Origin: Ancylomarina sp963977525
Lineage (GTDB): Bacteria; Bacteroidota; Bacteroidia; Bacteroidales; Marinifilaceae
NCBI GenBank assembly: GCA_963977525.1
Contig: CAXBPC010000005.1
Span: 62,001-126,000 of the forward strand
Length of the DNA: 64,000 nt
Direction: 5' to 3'
A program made the translations under genes and the position numbers. Positions 1 through 8,416 of this stretch are shown piece after piece. Numbering within the stretch: position 1 is the stretch's first letter; the number at the start of each line of letters is the position of its first letter. A model generated the notes under the pieces. That model saw only the letters and a list, made by a program, of their open reading frames with translations, had not been told where the DNA came from and searched no databases.

Positions 1-109
1 AATCTAAGTTTCGTTTAATTTTTAATACAAAAACACCAGGTGCAATTTCTCTGTTTGATACAACAGTACTTTCGGTTAATTTTTGTTTTGTTTTTATATC
101 TGTAGTCAT
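1..109 (-). CDS. pyrK: Dihydroorotate dehydrogenase electron-transfer subunit (PyrK-like), 5' part only
   Basis: Reading the minus strand from the ATG at 107-109 gives 36 residues before the window edge. They contain the segment VVSNREIAPGVFVLKI, which resembles the first beta-strands of the FAD-binding ferredoxin-reductase fold of PyrK-type subunits. In that family the protein carries FAD and a 2Fe-2S cluster and passes electrons from dihydroorotate dehydrogenase (PyrD) to NAD+ in pyrimidine synthesis. Only the N-terminus is visible, so the cluster-binding cysteines cannot be checked. Another ferredoxin-NADP reductase-like protein is the main alternative. A TATCTTTG promoter element lies about 48 bp upstream. 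Confidence 0.55.
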   Translation of the reverse strand, partial: MTTDIKTKQKLTESTVVSNREIAPGVFVLKIKRNLD

Positions 110-156
110 GCGCTTTATGTATACAAGGTATTTACAATCTATTAGTAGTATAGATA

Positions 157-164
157 CAAAGATA
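157..164 (-). promoter_or_regulatory. TAnnTTTG -7 promoter element for the PyrK-like gene
   Basis: The minus strand reads TATCTTTG, matching the Bacteroidota primary sigma-factor -7 consensus TAnnTTTG. It would start transcription about 40 bp before the ATG at 109. No clear TTTG -33 box is seen; instead a 17-bp dyad (TTTAGA-N5-TCTAAA, 171-187) overlaps that position. Confidence 0.45.
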
Positions 165-170
165 ATATAA

Positions 171-187
171 TTTAGAAGACGTCTAAA
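171..187. promoter_or_regulatory. 17-bp dyad, possible operator
   Basis: TTTAGA (171-176), a 5-bp centre, then TCTAAA (182-187) form a perfect dyad. It sits where the -33 region of the TATCTTTG promoter for the PyrK-like gene would be, a position suited to a repressor. No regulator is identified, and an AT-rich dyad of this size can arise by chance. Confidence 0.25.
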
Positions 188-395
188 TAAGATTGACGGA
201 TATTATACAACTTAACCATTCTAAGGGTATTAATAGATAGTCTCTCCTTCAAGAATTGAAATTTCCTTTTCCTCTAGGAAAATAATTAGCTTCTGTATGT
301 AACTATATGTTCACTTATGTCGTCATATGTAGAGTTAAATAGGTGATTTACTTATTTTCTGAATTGATAATAAACCACTAACTAAATTAATAGAT

Positions 396-1376
396 ATGAA
401 AGTCAGAAAAATGAATATGAGATATTTGATAGTTCTTATAGGGATACTTTTAATGCCATTTTATAGTAGTGCTCAGACTGTTTATGCTGAAGCTGATGCT
501 AAGTTTGATGGAATTAAAAGAGTTGAAATTGAAGGTCGATTTGTTGATGTTAACATTCTTGGTACAGATGCTGATGAAGTTGATTTAAAAGGAGTCATTC
601 GTGGGAAGTTAAGAAGGGGCAAGGATTTTGAATTTAAACACAGACAAGAAGGTGCTGTATTAAAAGTATGGATTGTAGCTCCAAGGTCGATTATGGGAAG
701 ATTCGAGGCGAAATTGACACTTAAAGTACCTTATTCAATGGATATCGATATTCGAAATTCATCAGGGGATATTTATATTGAAGAAATTGTTGCCGATAAA
801 ATGAAATTGGTAACAACATCAGGTGGTATGGAACTAAAAAATATAGAAACTCAACTGACTTCCTCAGCCACTTCGGGTGACTTGGGAATCGATTATTTTA
901 AAGGTGCTATCTCCGCTGTATCTACTTCAGGCGACCAGAAATTTAGCCACATTCGCGCGAGTGTTTCAACTAGAGCAACATCTGGAGATTTTTTATTCTC
1001 TAATGTATTTGGTGATTTGAGTACGAGAACAACTTCAGGAGATTTACAGTTTGAAAATATAGATGGACGAATTTCAAATGTTTCTACATCGGGAAATTTG
1101 ACTATCGATAAAGCTAAAACAATTTTAAATATCACTACTACTTCAGGTGATATTGGTGGTAATGGAATTGAATTGATTGGAGATTCAAAGTTTAAATCAA
1201 CTTCAGGAGATGTTTCAATGAATTTTAATAATATTGATGCTATGAGTTTTGATTTGAAAGCTTCTTCTGGAGATTTAAGAGCTGGAAGTCGTTCTGCAGA
1301 TAGAAAACTATATCTGAATAATGGCGATGTGTGGATATACGGGGTTAGTAGCTCAGGAGATCAAAACTATCGTTAA
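396..1376 (+). CDS. Exported DUF4097-like SGD-repeat beta protein
   Basis: This 326-residue protein begins with a signal peptide (hydrophobic residues about 9-23, ending SSAQ), so it is exported to the periplasm or surface. From about residue 120 to the C-terminus a short motif of the type (S/T)SG(D/N/G) recurs about eleven times at intervals of roughly 20 residues. This is the pattern of the DUF4097 family, predicted to fold as a beta-helix or roll with one turn per repeat. No catalytic motif is visible and the function is unknown. Family members are often called putative adhesins, or are found near envelope-stress genes. The gene stands alone, with its own upstream region and no close co-directional neighbour. 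The first ATG was chosen; an internal ATG at residue 6 would also leave a signal peptide. Confidence 0.7.
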   Translation: MKVRKMNMRYLIVLIGILLMPFYSSAQTVYAEADAKFDGIKRVEIEGRFVDVNILGTDADEVDLKGVIRGKLRRGKDFEFKHRQEGAVLKVWIVAPRSIMGRFEAKLTLKVPYSMDIDIRNSSGDIYIEEIVADKMKLVTTSGGMELKNIETQLTSSATSGDLGIDYFKGAISAVSTSGDQKFSHIRASVSTRATSGDFLFSNVFGDLSTRTTSGDLQFENIDGRISNVSTSGNLTIDKAKTILNITTTSGDIGGNGIELIGDSKFKSTSGDVSMNFNNIDAMSFDLKASSGDLRAGSRSADRKLYLNNGDVWIYGVSSSGDQNYR

Positions 1377-1620
1377 GATGATCCAGTTAAATATGTGTGC
1401 GTTTTTGAACACCTATTGTGACGTAGACGTACACTTTATTGAGTCTTGATTTGATGAATAATAATCTTGTGTGTTGTTAATTAACACTTTGGCATTTTTG
1501 GTCTGGTTGTTGGTTAATGCATGAGGAACCATAGCTCAAAAAAGATTAGTCCCTTTATTGACTTTGGGAGTGGTGTCCCAACTGATGGTTTTAATAGTAT
1601 AATTAATTGGTTTTCTTTGA
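1377..1620. other. Non-coding stretch between the SGD-repeat gene and the AraC regulator
   Basis: I see no credible reading frame, RNA gene or repeat in this stretch. It separates two convergent genes, and the only structured element is the hairpin that follows at 1621-1659. Confidence 0.5.
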
Positions 1621-1659
1621 AAGAGGCTGTTGACTTTTGTCAGCAGTCTCTTCTATTTT
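1621..1659. terminator. Hairpin terminator between convergent genes
   Basis: A 13-bp stem containing two G-T pairs (1622-1634 with 1639-1651) closes a TTTT loop and is followed on the plus strand by a T-rich run. It lies between the convergent SGD-repeat gene and araC-type gene and may serve either, with the plus strand favoured. Confidence 0.6.
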
Positions 1660-1678
1660 ATATAGATGAGTCTTTATT

Positions 1679-2539
1679 TTAGGACAATTTCCTAACTTCT
1701 TGCGGAGTTTGTCCTGTGTGTGATTTAAACTGTTTGTTAAAATAAGAGGGACTGTTAAAGCCACATTCATAAGCAATTTGTGCCATACTGAGTTTTCCTT
1801 CCACTATAAGTTTTTTTGCATAACTTATTCTCATCCCATTTAAGAACTCAGAAAAAGTTTTATTCGTTTTGTTTTTTATAAAGCGACAAAAGGCAGTTTT
1901 ACTTAAGCTTGCTACTTTAGCTGCTGATTCTAAATCTATTTTTTGCTGAAAATTCTTACTCACATATTCATATGTCTGATACAATTTCTGATTACTAGAG
2001 TGTTTAAAACTCTCGACAAATGCCTCAGAAGCTATAGGAGTAATTTCATCAGATTGAGAGAGTGTGTCTAAAATTTGTAAAAGAAGAATTAAACGAACAG
2101 CCCCTTTAGATTCATGCAATCTTTCTAAGTGATCAACCAATTTCAACTTTGTTTTCCCATGAATGCTAAGCCCCCTAGATGAATTATTCAGGAATAATTT
2201 AACCTTGTGAAATTCAGGTAAACCCAATAGACCATCACCAAAAATTTCTTTTCTGAAATGAATTACTTTAGCAATTACATTCAAATTCGCATCTTTCTGG
2301 TAATAAGCGTCCTCATTTTTCATCACATGAGGAATGTTGGGCCCAAGAAAAATCATATCTCCATCCGTAAATTTATCAATGCAATCTCCAACAATCAATG
2401 TTCCCTGACTTTTTTCGATATAAATTAACTCGAATTCAGGATGATAATGCCATGGAACAACAATATGAGGCAAAACATCAACCTTCGATCGGAATGAATA
2501 ATGGGTCGTTAAAGGAACTTCTTCGAGAAATAGAGCCAT
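1679..2539 (-). CDS. AraC-family transcriptional regulator with cupin sensor domain
   Basis: A 286-residue cytoplasmic regulator. Residues about 15-90 form a cupin-type ligand domain, with HYHPEFE giving the usual H-x-H-x3-E cupin signature. Residues about 185-284 hold the two helix-turn-helix motifs of the AraC/XylS family, ending in the conserved pattern CGFNSPSYFNKQFKSHTGQTP. It is divergent from the sugar permease and ROK kinase operon, with about 155 bp between this start and the preferred permease start. That is the classical arrangement for a sugar-responsive activator of its neighbours, so regulation of hexose uptake is the likely role. The inducer is not known. Confidence 0.85.
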   Translation of the reverse strand: MALFLEEVPLTTHYSFRSKVDVLPHIVVPWHYHPEFELIYIEKSQGTLIVGDCIDKFTDGDMIFLGPNIPHVMKNEDAYYQKDANLNVIAKVIHFRKEIFGDGLLGLPEFHKVKLFLNNSSRGLSIHGKTKLKLVDHLERLHESKGAVRLILLLQILDTLSQSDEITPIASEAFVESFKHSSNQKLYQTYEYVSKNFQQKIDLESAAKVASLSKTAFCRFIKNKTNKTFSEFLNGMRISYAKKLIVEGKLSMAQIAYECGFNSPSYFNKQFKSHTGQTPQEVRKLS

Positions 2540-2602
2540 GATTAAATATTAAACAAAATTGCACTTAATTGTTACTATTTGTTGTTTTCTATTGTTTCGT
2601 TG

Positions 2603-2610
2603 CAAATATA
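2603..2610 (-). promoter_or_regulatory. TAnnTTTG -7 element for the AraC-type regulator
   Basis: The minus strand reads TATATTTG, an exact TAnnTTTG match, giving a leader of about 60 nt for the regulator. No convincing -33 TTTG is found at the expected spacing. It lies in the shared divergent region, so the regulator could control its own promoter. Confidence 0.35.
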
Positions 2611-2693
2611 GTGTTATTAAATGGTAAGATACTAGCATGTTTCTTTTTGTATTTATTGAAGCTTTGTCGGGAAGAAACTTTAAAACTAGCATT

Positions 2694-3926
2694 ATGGCAT
2701 CAATAAGTACAAGAACGAGTCAGGCAAGTAGTCTATCTATTAGTAAGCCGATGAATTATAAGACAGCATTAGGCTTACTGACCTCCTTATTTTTTATGTG
2801 GGGATTTTTAACCTGTATGAATGATATATTAATTCCGCATTTAAAAGGATTGTTTAATTTGACGTTTACTCAGGCCATGTTGGTTCAGTTTACATTCTTT
2901 GGTGCTTATTTTTTAATGTCGCTTCCAGCAGGGCGGATTATCAGTAAAATTGGTTACAAATCAGGCATTGTTTTTGGATTATCAATTGCAGGCTTGGGTG
3001 CTTTATTATTTTATCCTGCAGCTTCATTTTTATCTTATGGATTTTTCCTTTTTGCCTTTTTTGTTTTGGCTTCCGGAATTGTAATTCTGCAAGTGGCAGC
3101 TAATCCTTTTGTAGCTGCGTTGGGAAGTCCTGAGACAGCACCTAGCCGTCTGAATTTAACACAAGGATTTAATAGTTTAGGTACAACAGTTGCTCCTATG
3201 TTTGGAGCCTATCTGATATTAGATAATAATAGTGACGATTTGATAAGCCAAGCTTCTGCTGTCCAAATGCCTTATATTGGTTTGGCTGTGGCATTAGGAC
3301 TAATCGCATTGGTGTTTGCTTTTGTAAAGCTACCAAAGATTATAGATGCTGAGGAGCAAAAAGCTGAAGGATCCGCTTGGAATCATTCCCATTTAGTTTT
3401 GGGCGCACTTGCCATTTTTATGTATGTAGGAGCTGAAGTTTCTATTGGGAGTGCTCTTGTGAGTTATTTGGGTAGTGACGCTCTAAATTTGTTTGGTGAG
3501 GCTCAGGCGGCCGGTTACGTTTCCATTTTTTGGGGCGGAGCAATGGTTGGAAGGTTTATCGGATCAGCTATTATGCACAAAATATCATCGAATAAGTTGT
3601 TAGCTTTTAACGCGATAATGGTTGTCGTTCTTGTTCTAATTAGTATGATGACAGAAGGTTATATTGCATTATGGAGTATTGTTTTAGTTGGCTTGTTTAA
3701 TTCTATCATGTTTCCTACTATCTTTACGCTCGCAATTGATGGTCTGGGACAACATACCAGTCAAGGTTCTGGTATTCTATGCTTAGCAATTGTCGGAGGA
3801 GCGATTGTGCCACTATTAATGGGAGTTTTAGCTGATAATTTTGGTTTACAGAACTCATTTATTATTACAGTTTTGTGTTATGCCTATATTTTCTATTATG
3901 CTGTAAAAGGTTTCAAACACAATTAA
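2694..3926 (+). CDS. Sugar MFS permease, FucP/GluP family
   Basis: An integral membrane sugar:H+ symporter of the major facilitator superfamily. The opening of helix 1 (LTSLFFMWGFLTCMNDILIP) is the hallmark of the fucose and glucose/galactose permease branch, and about 12 hydrophobic segments follow across 410 residues, the usual family length. The frame is open 19 codons upstream to an ATG at 2637, but those residues look unlike a transporter N-terminus, so the ATG at 2694 is preferred. The ROK kinase starts 10 bp after the stop, implying co-transcription, so the imported sugar is probably a hexose phosphorylated by that kinase. Fucose, glucose, galactose and N-acetylglucosamine cannot be told apart by sequence inspection. 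Confidence 0.85.
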   Translation: MASISTRTSQASSLSISKPMNYKTALGLLTSLFFMWGFLTCMNDILIPHLKGLFNLTFTQAMLVQFTFFGAYFLMSLPAGRIISKIGYKSGIVFGLSIAGLGALLFYPAASFLSYGFFLFAFFVLASGIVILQVAANPFVAALGSPETAPSRLNLTQGFNSLGTTVAPMFGAYLILDNNSDDLISQASAVQMPYIGLAVALGLIALVFAFVKLPKIIDAEEQKAEGSAWNHSHLVLGALAIFMYVGAEVSIGSALVSYLGSDALNLFGEAQAAGYVSIFWGGAMVGRFIGSAIMHKISSNKLLAFNAIMVVVLVLISMMTEGYIALWSIVLVGLFNSIMFPTIFTLAIDGLGQHTSQGSGILCLAIVGGAIVPLLMGVLADNFGLQNSFIITVLCYAYIFYYAVKGFKHN

Positions 3927-3936
3927 TTATATTCAA

Positions 3937-4890
3937 ATGAAAGAAGTTGCATTAGGAATTGATATTGGAGGAACCAACACAGTTTTTGGTTTTATAGATA
4001 GAGAAGGGAATTGTATTGCAGAGGGGACGCTTGCTACCCAGAAGCATGCAGATGTAGAGGATTATATCGATGAGTTGTTTCAGGCAATAAATACTGAGAA
4101 AGAGAATTTATCTTACAATGTAGAAATAAAAGGAATTGGTATTGGTGCTCCTAATGCGAGTTATTATACGGGCACTATTGAGGATGCAGCAAACTTGCGT
4201 TGGAAGGGAAGTATCCCTCTTGCAAAATTGGTTCAAAAAAGGTTGGACGTTCCGGTCTATATCACCAATGATGCCAATGCCGCAGCTATGGGTGAGAAAG
4301 TTTTTGGTGCTGCTCGCGATATGAATAATTTCTTGGTAATTACACTTGGTACCGGATTAGGTAGCGGTATTTTTGCTAATGGAGATATTCTTCATGGACA
4401 TGGCGGCTTTGCTGGAGAAGTGGGGCATATGATTGTTCGTAAAAGCGGACGAGAGTGTGGTTGTGGACGTAAAGGCTGTTTGGAAACCTACGTTTCGGCT
4501 ACAGGAGTGAAGAGATCTGTGTATAAATTATTAGCCAGACATAATGGCGATAGTGAATTGAGAGATGTGCCTTTTAATAAATTAACGGCTAAAATGGTTG
4601 CTGAAGCAGCTGAACGTGGCGATGAAGTAGCAAAAGAAACTTTTACCTACACAGCTACAATCTTAGGTGAAGTGCTGGCAAATGTTGTTGCAGTTACTAG
4701 TCCAGAGGCTATTTTCCTTTTTGGAGGATTAACAAAAGCAGGAGACATTTTATTTGAACCTGTTCGAGAAACTTTGGAGAATAACCTCTTATCAATTTAT
4801 AAGAATAAAATTAGAGTTCTTCCTTCTGGATTAAGCGATAATGCAGCAGTTTTAGGCTCTGCAGCTTTAGTGTGGAATAAAAAGAATTAA
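3937..4890 (+). CDS. ROK-family hexose kinase (glucokinase-like)
   Basis: A 317-residue cytoplasmic ATP-dependent sugar kinase. The N-terminal phosphate-binding loop DIGGTN is at 9-14, and the catalytic aspartate is D112 in the TNDANAAAMGE segment. The ROK zinc site is complete: H164 with C174, C176 and C181 in the CGCGRKGCLE motif. These features and the length fit a functional glucokinase or N-acetylhexosamine/mannose-type kinase. ROK repressor proteins carry an extra N-terminal helix-turn-helix, which is absent here. It follows the permease by 10 bp and most likely traps the imported sugar as its 6-phosphate. A strong hairpin terminator follows. Confidence 0.88.
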   Translation: MKEVALGIDIGGTNTVFGFIDREGNCIAEGTLATQKHADVEDYIDELFQAINTEKENLSYNVEIKGIGIGAPNASYYTGTIEDAANLRWKGSIPLAKLVQKRLDVPVYITNDANAAAMGEKVFGAARDMNNFLVITLGTGLGSGIFANGDILHGHGGFAGEVGHMIVRKSGRECGCGRKGCLETYVSATGVKRSVYKLLARHNGDSELRDVPFNKLTAKMVAEAAERGDEVAKETFTYTATILGEVLANVVAVTSPEAIFLFGGLTKAGDILFEPVRETLENNLLSIYKNKIRVLPSGLSDNAAVLGSAALVWNKKN

Positions 4891-4917
4891 TATCGACTAA
4901 GTCGAGTTGGAATTTAT

Positions 4918-4970
4918 AAACTCTGTTTCATTATTTAGATATTAATCTATAATGAGATAGAGTTTTTTTT
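4918..4970 (+). terminator. Rho-independent terminator of the sugar operon
   Basis: The arms AAACTCT...TTTCATTAT and ATAATGAGATAGAGTTT form a long stem followed by eight T residues on the plus strand, directly after the kinase gene. Confidence 0.85.
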
Positions 4971-4971
4971 G

Positions 4972-6036
4972 TTAAAAATTTTTCTTAATCCATCTAGGTA
5001 GTAAATACATACCAATAAATAAATAAGGGTAGTAAGAAATCAGTCGCCAGATTAAAGCCAGAGCGATGGTGAGTCCTGCTTCAGGAATAAAGTCACCTAA
5101 ATATTGCGTAAATACCCACTCAGAAAATCCACTTCCACCAGGTGTAGGGCTAATTAGCATCATGATCCACATTAAAAGTTGTCGAGCAAAAATCATGATA
5201 TGATCTAGGGTGGTATAGTCACAACACCAAAAGGCTAACAATATTGAATTAACAACCCAATAACGCGCTGTCCAAGAACAGAAGCTTGCTAAAAAGACCT
5301 TCATCCAAAACTTATAACTCTTGTTTTTCAAATCTTTTGAACTTTCAATAATATCTGTTCCTGTTTGATTTGCTCCTTGTTTCCATTTTCGGAGGATGGG
5401 TAGTTTAAATATCCATAGCAATAGCCACTTCAGGCCACGAGGATTTTTGAAAAGGCCATAACTCAATACAATTAGGTAGGCTAGCTTTAGTAAGTAAGCC
5501 CCTAGAACTAGTAGTATAAGAGATGATGTTAGAGAAGAAGCATTTTCTGTATCAAGTAAAAAGAGATGTTGCCAATCTAAGACTGCAAGGATTAGGGGTA
5601 GCATAATGATGAAATAAAGCTCATCAAGGAAAGAGGTGGCCATAACAACTGCTGAGCTTTTACCTAGGCTTAAACCTTCTTTATTAAGATATAGTATGGC
5701 GAATGAAGTTCCTCCAATTGCTGATGGGGTAACAGCAGAAGTGAACTCCCAAAGCATGATGATTCGGAATGTTTTGCGCCATGAAAATTCTTTCTCAGTT
5801 AATATTCTTAATCTGGCCATATAGCCAAAGTCACGAAGTGCCATCATCAGTAAAGCAAATATTATCCCAATAAGAGTGAACCAAGAAAATTCTAATAAAT
5901 CAAATGTACCAGGCTCAAAATCTTTAATAAGCAGATATATAATGACAACAAAACCAATCAGGATAGGCCAAATTACACGTTGAGGACTTATAGCCTTGAG
6001 TAATTTCTTCTGATTTGTAGTGTTATTCTGCTCCAT
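4972..6036 (-). CDS. UPF0104 / LPG-synthase-TM family integral membrane protein
   Basis: A 354-residue membrane protein with about eight hydrophobic helices. It belongs to the family covering the transmembrane flippase part of lysylphosphatidylglycerol synthase (MprF). Recognisable family segments include the region around TPSAIGGTSFAILYL (residues about 98-115) and SPTPGGSGFSEW (near 290-305), both typical glycine-rich loops of these proteins. There is no soluble aminoacyl-transferase domain, so it is not a full MprF. Stand-alone members are generally annotated as flippase-like or YbhN-type proteins of unknown substrate. It is monocistronic, converging on the sugar operon. A TAAGTTTG element about 50 bp upstream could be its promoter. 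Confidence 0.75.
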   Translation of the reverse strand: MEQNNTTNQKKLLKAISPQRVIWPILIGFVVIIYLLIKDFEPGTFDLLEFSWFTLIGIIFALLMMALRDFGYMARLRILTEKEFSWRKTFRIIMLWEFTSAVTPSAIGGTSFAILYLNKEGLSLGKSSAVVMATSFLDELYFIIMLPLILAVLDWQHLFLLDTENASSLTSSLILLVLGAYLLKLAYLIVLSYGLFKNPRGLKWLLLWIFKLPILRKWKQGANQTGTDIIESSKDLKNKSYKFWMKVFLASFCSWTARYWVVNSILLAFWCCDYTTLDHIMIFARQLLMWIMMLISPTPGGSGFSEWVFTQYLGDFIPEAGLTIALALIWRLISYYPYLFIGMYLLPRWIKKNF

Positions 6037-6083
6037 ATGGATTGATGCTTTTCAAATTTGTAATCAAATCAAGATTTGACTTT

Positions 6084-6091
6084 CAAACTTA
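6084..6091 (-). promoter_or_regulatory. TAnnTTTG-like element for the UPF0104 gene
   Basis: The minus strand reads TAAGTTTG about 48 bp upstream of the start at 6036, matching TAnnTTTG. A -33 box is not obvious, so this is a weak call. Confidence 0.3.
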
Positions 6092-6198
6092 ATCATTATT
6101 AATAACAAGTCTAAATGACAATGATCTAAATATTAGGATTGTCTAACTAATGATTTGAGCGTATAATTACGTCCTAATTCTAAAGAAATAGATGAATA

Positions 6199-6240
6199 GA
6201 AAAAACCTCTATGACTTCTTATTAAAGTCATAGAGGTTTT
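6199..6240 (-). terminator. Terminator of purA
   Basis: A perfect 16-bp stem (6202-6217 with 6225-6240) with a short loop, followed on the minus strand by a T run. It lies about 57 bp past the purA stop codon. Confidence 0.85.
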
Positions 6241-6296
6241 ATATAGATTGTACTACTTATATTAAGATCCTAGTTGGAATCTGTATTTAATAGTAA

Positions 6297-7562
6297 TTAC
6301 TTTCTTTCGATAGTTTGTGATCTGTTAGGACCCACAGAAACAACAGTGATAGCTACACCAGTTGCTTTCTCGATAAAATCAACGTAAGCTTTGAAATCAG
6401 CAGGGAATTCATTCTCATTTGACATAGCTGTCATATCAGTTTCCCAACCTTTAAACTCAGTGTAAATAGGTTCGATAGCATCAGTCATTTCGTATGGTAC
6501 ATAGTCAATTTCTATTCCATCAAGCTTGTATCCTGTACAAATCTTAATAGTATCAAATCCGTCTAGTACATCTGATTTCATCATGGTTAATTGAGTTACC
6601 CCGTTAATCATGATAGAGTATTTAAGAGAAACCATATCTAACCATCCACATCGTCTTTCACGACCAGTTGTTGAGCCAAACTCGTTTCCTTTAACTCTTA
6701 ATTCTATTCCGTCTGCATCGAATAGCTCAGTTGGGAATGGTCCCATACCAACACGAGTACAATAGGCTTTAAAGATCCCGATAACTTCACCAATTCTGTT
6801 AGGAGCAATACCTAAACCTGTACATGCACCAGCACAAACTGTATTAGATGAAGTAACGAATGGGTATGAACCAAAATCAATATCTAGAAGTGTTCCTTGA
6901 GCACCTTCAGCAAGAATTGATTTGCCGTTTTTCATGCTGTCATTTAAGAACTGCTCGCTATCTATTAATTGGAATTCCTGTAGAAGTTTGATGCCTTCGA
7001 ACCATTCAGCTTCATACTCTGATAAATCGTATTCAAAAGAAAAGTATTTATCTAGCATTTCACCATGCTTCTTAACTAAGGCTTTATATTTTTCATCGAA
7101 ATTGGTAAGAATATCACCTACTCTTAAACCATTACGACCTGTTTTATCCATATATGTTGGACCAATACCTTTAAGTGTTGAGCCAATCTTCGATTTTCCC
7201 TTAGCAGCTTCAGAAGCAGCATCCAAAATTCGATGAGATGGTAAAATTAAGTGTGCTTTCTTCGAAATGAAAAGATTCTTACTTAAATCAATACCAATCG
7301 CTTTAATACCTTCAATTTCTTTTTTGAAAATAACAGGATCAATTACAACACCGTTTCCAATAACGTTTAATTTATCATCGCGAAAAATTCCAGATGGAAT
7401 TGTATGTAAAACGTGCTTGATTTGATTAAATTCTAGTGTATGACCAGCGTTTGGTCCACCTTGGAATCTTGTTATTATATCATACTTTGGAGTAAGTACA
7501 TCTACAATTTTGCCTTTTCCTTCATCTCCCCATTGGAGGCCTAAAAGTACATCAACTTTCAT
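6297..7562 (-). CDS. purA: Adenylosuccinate synthetase
   Basis: A 421-residue cytoplasmic enzyme that joins IMP and aspartate using GTP to form adenylosuccinate, the first committed step from IMP to AMP. The N-terminal GLQWGDEGKGKIVD motif carries the catalytic aspartate and the GTP-binding P-loop. Family segments seen further on are FQGGPNAGHT, the IGPTYMDKTGRNGLR region, AEGAQGTLLDIDFGSYPFVTSS and TTGRERRCGWLD. The length is normal for the family. It is flanked by terminators on both sides, so it is transcribed alone, downstream of fur. A TACCTTTG element at 7751-7758 could be a distant promoter with a leader of roughly 180 nt. Confidence 0.97.
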   Translation of the reverse strand: MKVDVLLGLQWGDEGKGKIVDVLTPKYDIITRFQGGPNAGHTLEFNQIKHVLHTIPSGIFRDDKLNVIGNGVVIDPVIFKKEIEGIKAIGIDLSKNLFISKKAHLILPSHRILDAASEAAKGKSKIGSTLKGIGPTYMDKTGRNGLRVGDILTNFDEKYKALVKKHGEMLDKYFSFEYDLSEYEAEWFEGIKLLQEFQLIDSEQFLNDSMKNGKSILAEGAQGTLLDIDFGSYPFVTSSNTVCAGACTGLGIAPNRIGEVIGIFKAYCTRVGMGPFPTELFDADGIELRVKGNEFGSTTGRERRCGWLDMVSLKYSIMINGVTQLTMMKSDVLDGFDTIKICTGYKLDGIEIDYVPYEMTDAIEPIYTEFKGWETDMTAMSNENEFPADFKAYVDFIEKATGVAITVVSVGPNRSQTIERK

Positions 7563-7808
7563 AGGTAATAATTTGATCAGATTTATCGAATGGAACTAAG
7601 AATTTAGGCTAATTAAAGACCATAAAAAGTATCATTCATCGACAAATAATTTGAATAAAACGGTTGATTATAACCCAGCAGATACATGCCATTTTAAAGG
7701 AAGGTATTAGCTGAGATTTTGTTTGATGTTAACAGCTAATTGTTAACGGTCAAAGGTAATAAATATTTTAGATTAGAGAGTGACTTGTTGAAAAATCACT
7801 TAAGGGTA

Positions 7809-7838
7809 TAAAAAAAGCCCTTATTTATAAGGGCTTTG
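7809..7838 (-). terminator. Terminator of fur
   Basis: A 10-bp perfect stem (AAAGCCCTTA with TAAGGGCTTT) is followed by seven T residues on the minus strand, 24 bp after the fur stop codon. Confidence 0.88.
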
Positions 7839-7861
7839 GAATTATATAGATTGTTGATATC

Positions 7862-8317
7862 TTAGCTTTCTTTTTTTCTACACTCTTGGCATGTGCCATA
7901 AATGTAAAGAGAATGATGTGAAACTAGAAAATCCATATCATCAGAAACGTTGTTACGAACATCTTCTAGACGAGTATCACAGAATTCAAGAACCTTGCCA
8001 CATTTAGTACAAATCAAATGATCGTGCTTGTTACTATCGTAAGCTTTCTCAAATTGAGCAATGTTTTTTCCAAACTGATGCTTAATTACAAGTTTACAAT
8101 CTAAAAGAAGATCGATGGTATTGTAGAGTGTTGCTCTACTTACGCGATAATTTTTGTTCTTCATAAATATATAAAGAGACTCAATGTCAAAGTGACCTTC
8201 GCGCGAATATATTTCGTCAAGTATGGCATATCTTTCAGGTGTTTTTCTGTGTCCCTTCTTCTGAAGGTAATCAGTAAACATCTTTTTTACAATTTCTTTT
8301 GTGTCTTCGCTAATCAT
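7862..8317 (-). CDS. fur: Fur-family metalloregulator
   Basis: A 151-residue regulator with the two-domain Fur layout. The winged helix occupies residues about 10-85, with recognition segment RVSRATLYNTIDLL. The dimerisation and metal domain starts at the HDH cluster (H98, D99, H100). Two CxxC pairs (C103/C106 and C143/C146) form the structural zinc site. Fur-type proteins sense iron, peroxide (PerR) or zinc (Zur). The sequence does not settle which applies here, although generic Fur is the usual annotation in related genomes. It lies 99 bp downstream of the RSH gene on the same strand with no terminator between, so read-through from that gene is possible. A terminator closes it before purA. 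Confidence 0.88.
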   Translation of the reverse strand: MISEDTKEIVKKMFTDYLQKKGHRKTPERYAILDEIYSREGHFDIESLYIFMKNKNYRVSRATLYNTIDLLLDCKLVIKHQFGKNIAQFEKAYDSNKHDHLICTKCGKVLEFCDTRLEDVRNNVSDDMDFLVSHHSLYIYGTCQECRKKES

Positions 8318-8416
8318 ACTTTTAAGCTGTATTACTATCTAATCTAATTTTAAATAACGGGACTAAAATAGTGTTTTTTTTTGATTACTTCCAAGATTAG
8401 AAGCAAAATAAATGGA

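Noticed and set aside
2637..2693. Upstream ATG (2637) as start of the sugar permease
   Set aside because: The 19 additional residues are unlike the family N-terminus; the ATG at 2694 gives the normal short polar lead before helix 1.
6922..7236. Plus-strand frame of about 100 codons opposite purA
   Set aside because: purA is unambiguous on the other strand; the frame has no motif, promoter or terminator of its own.
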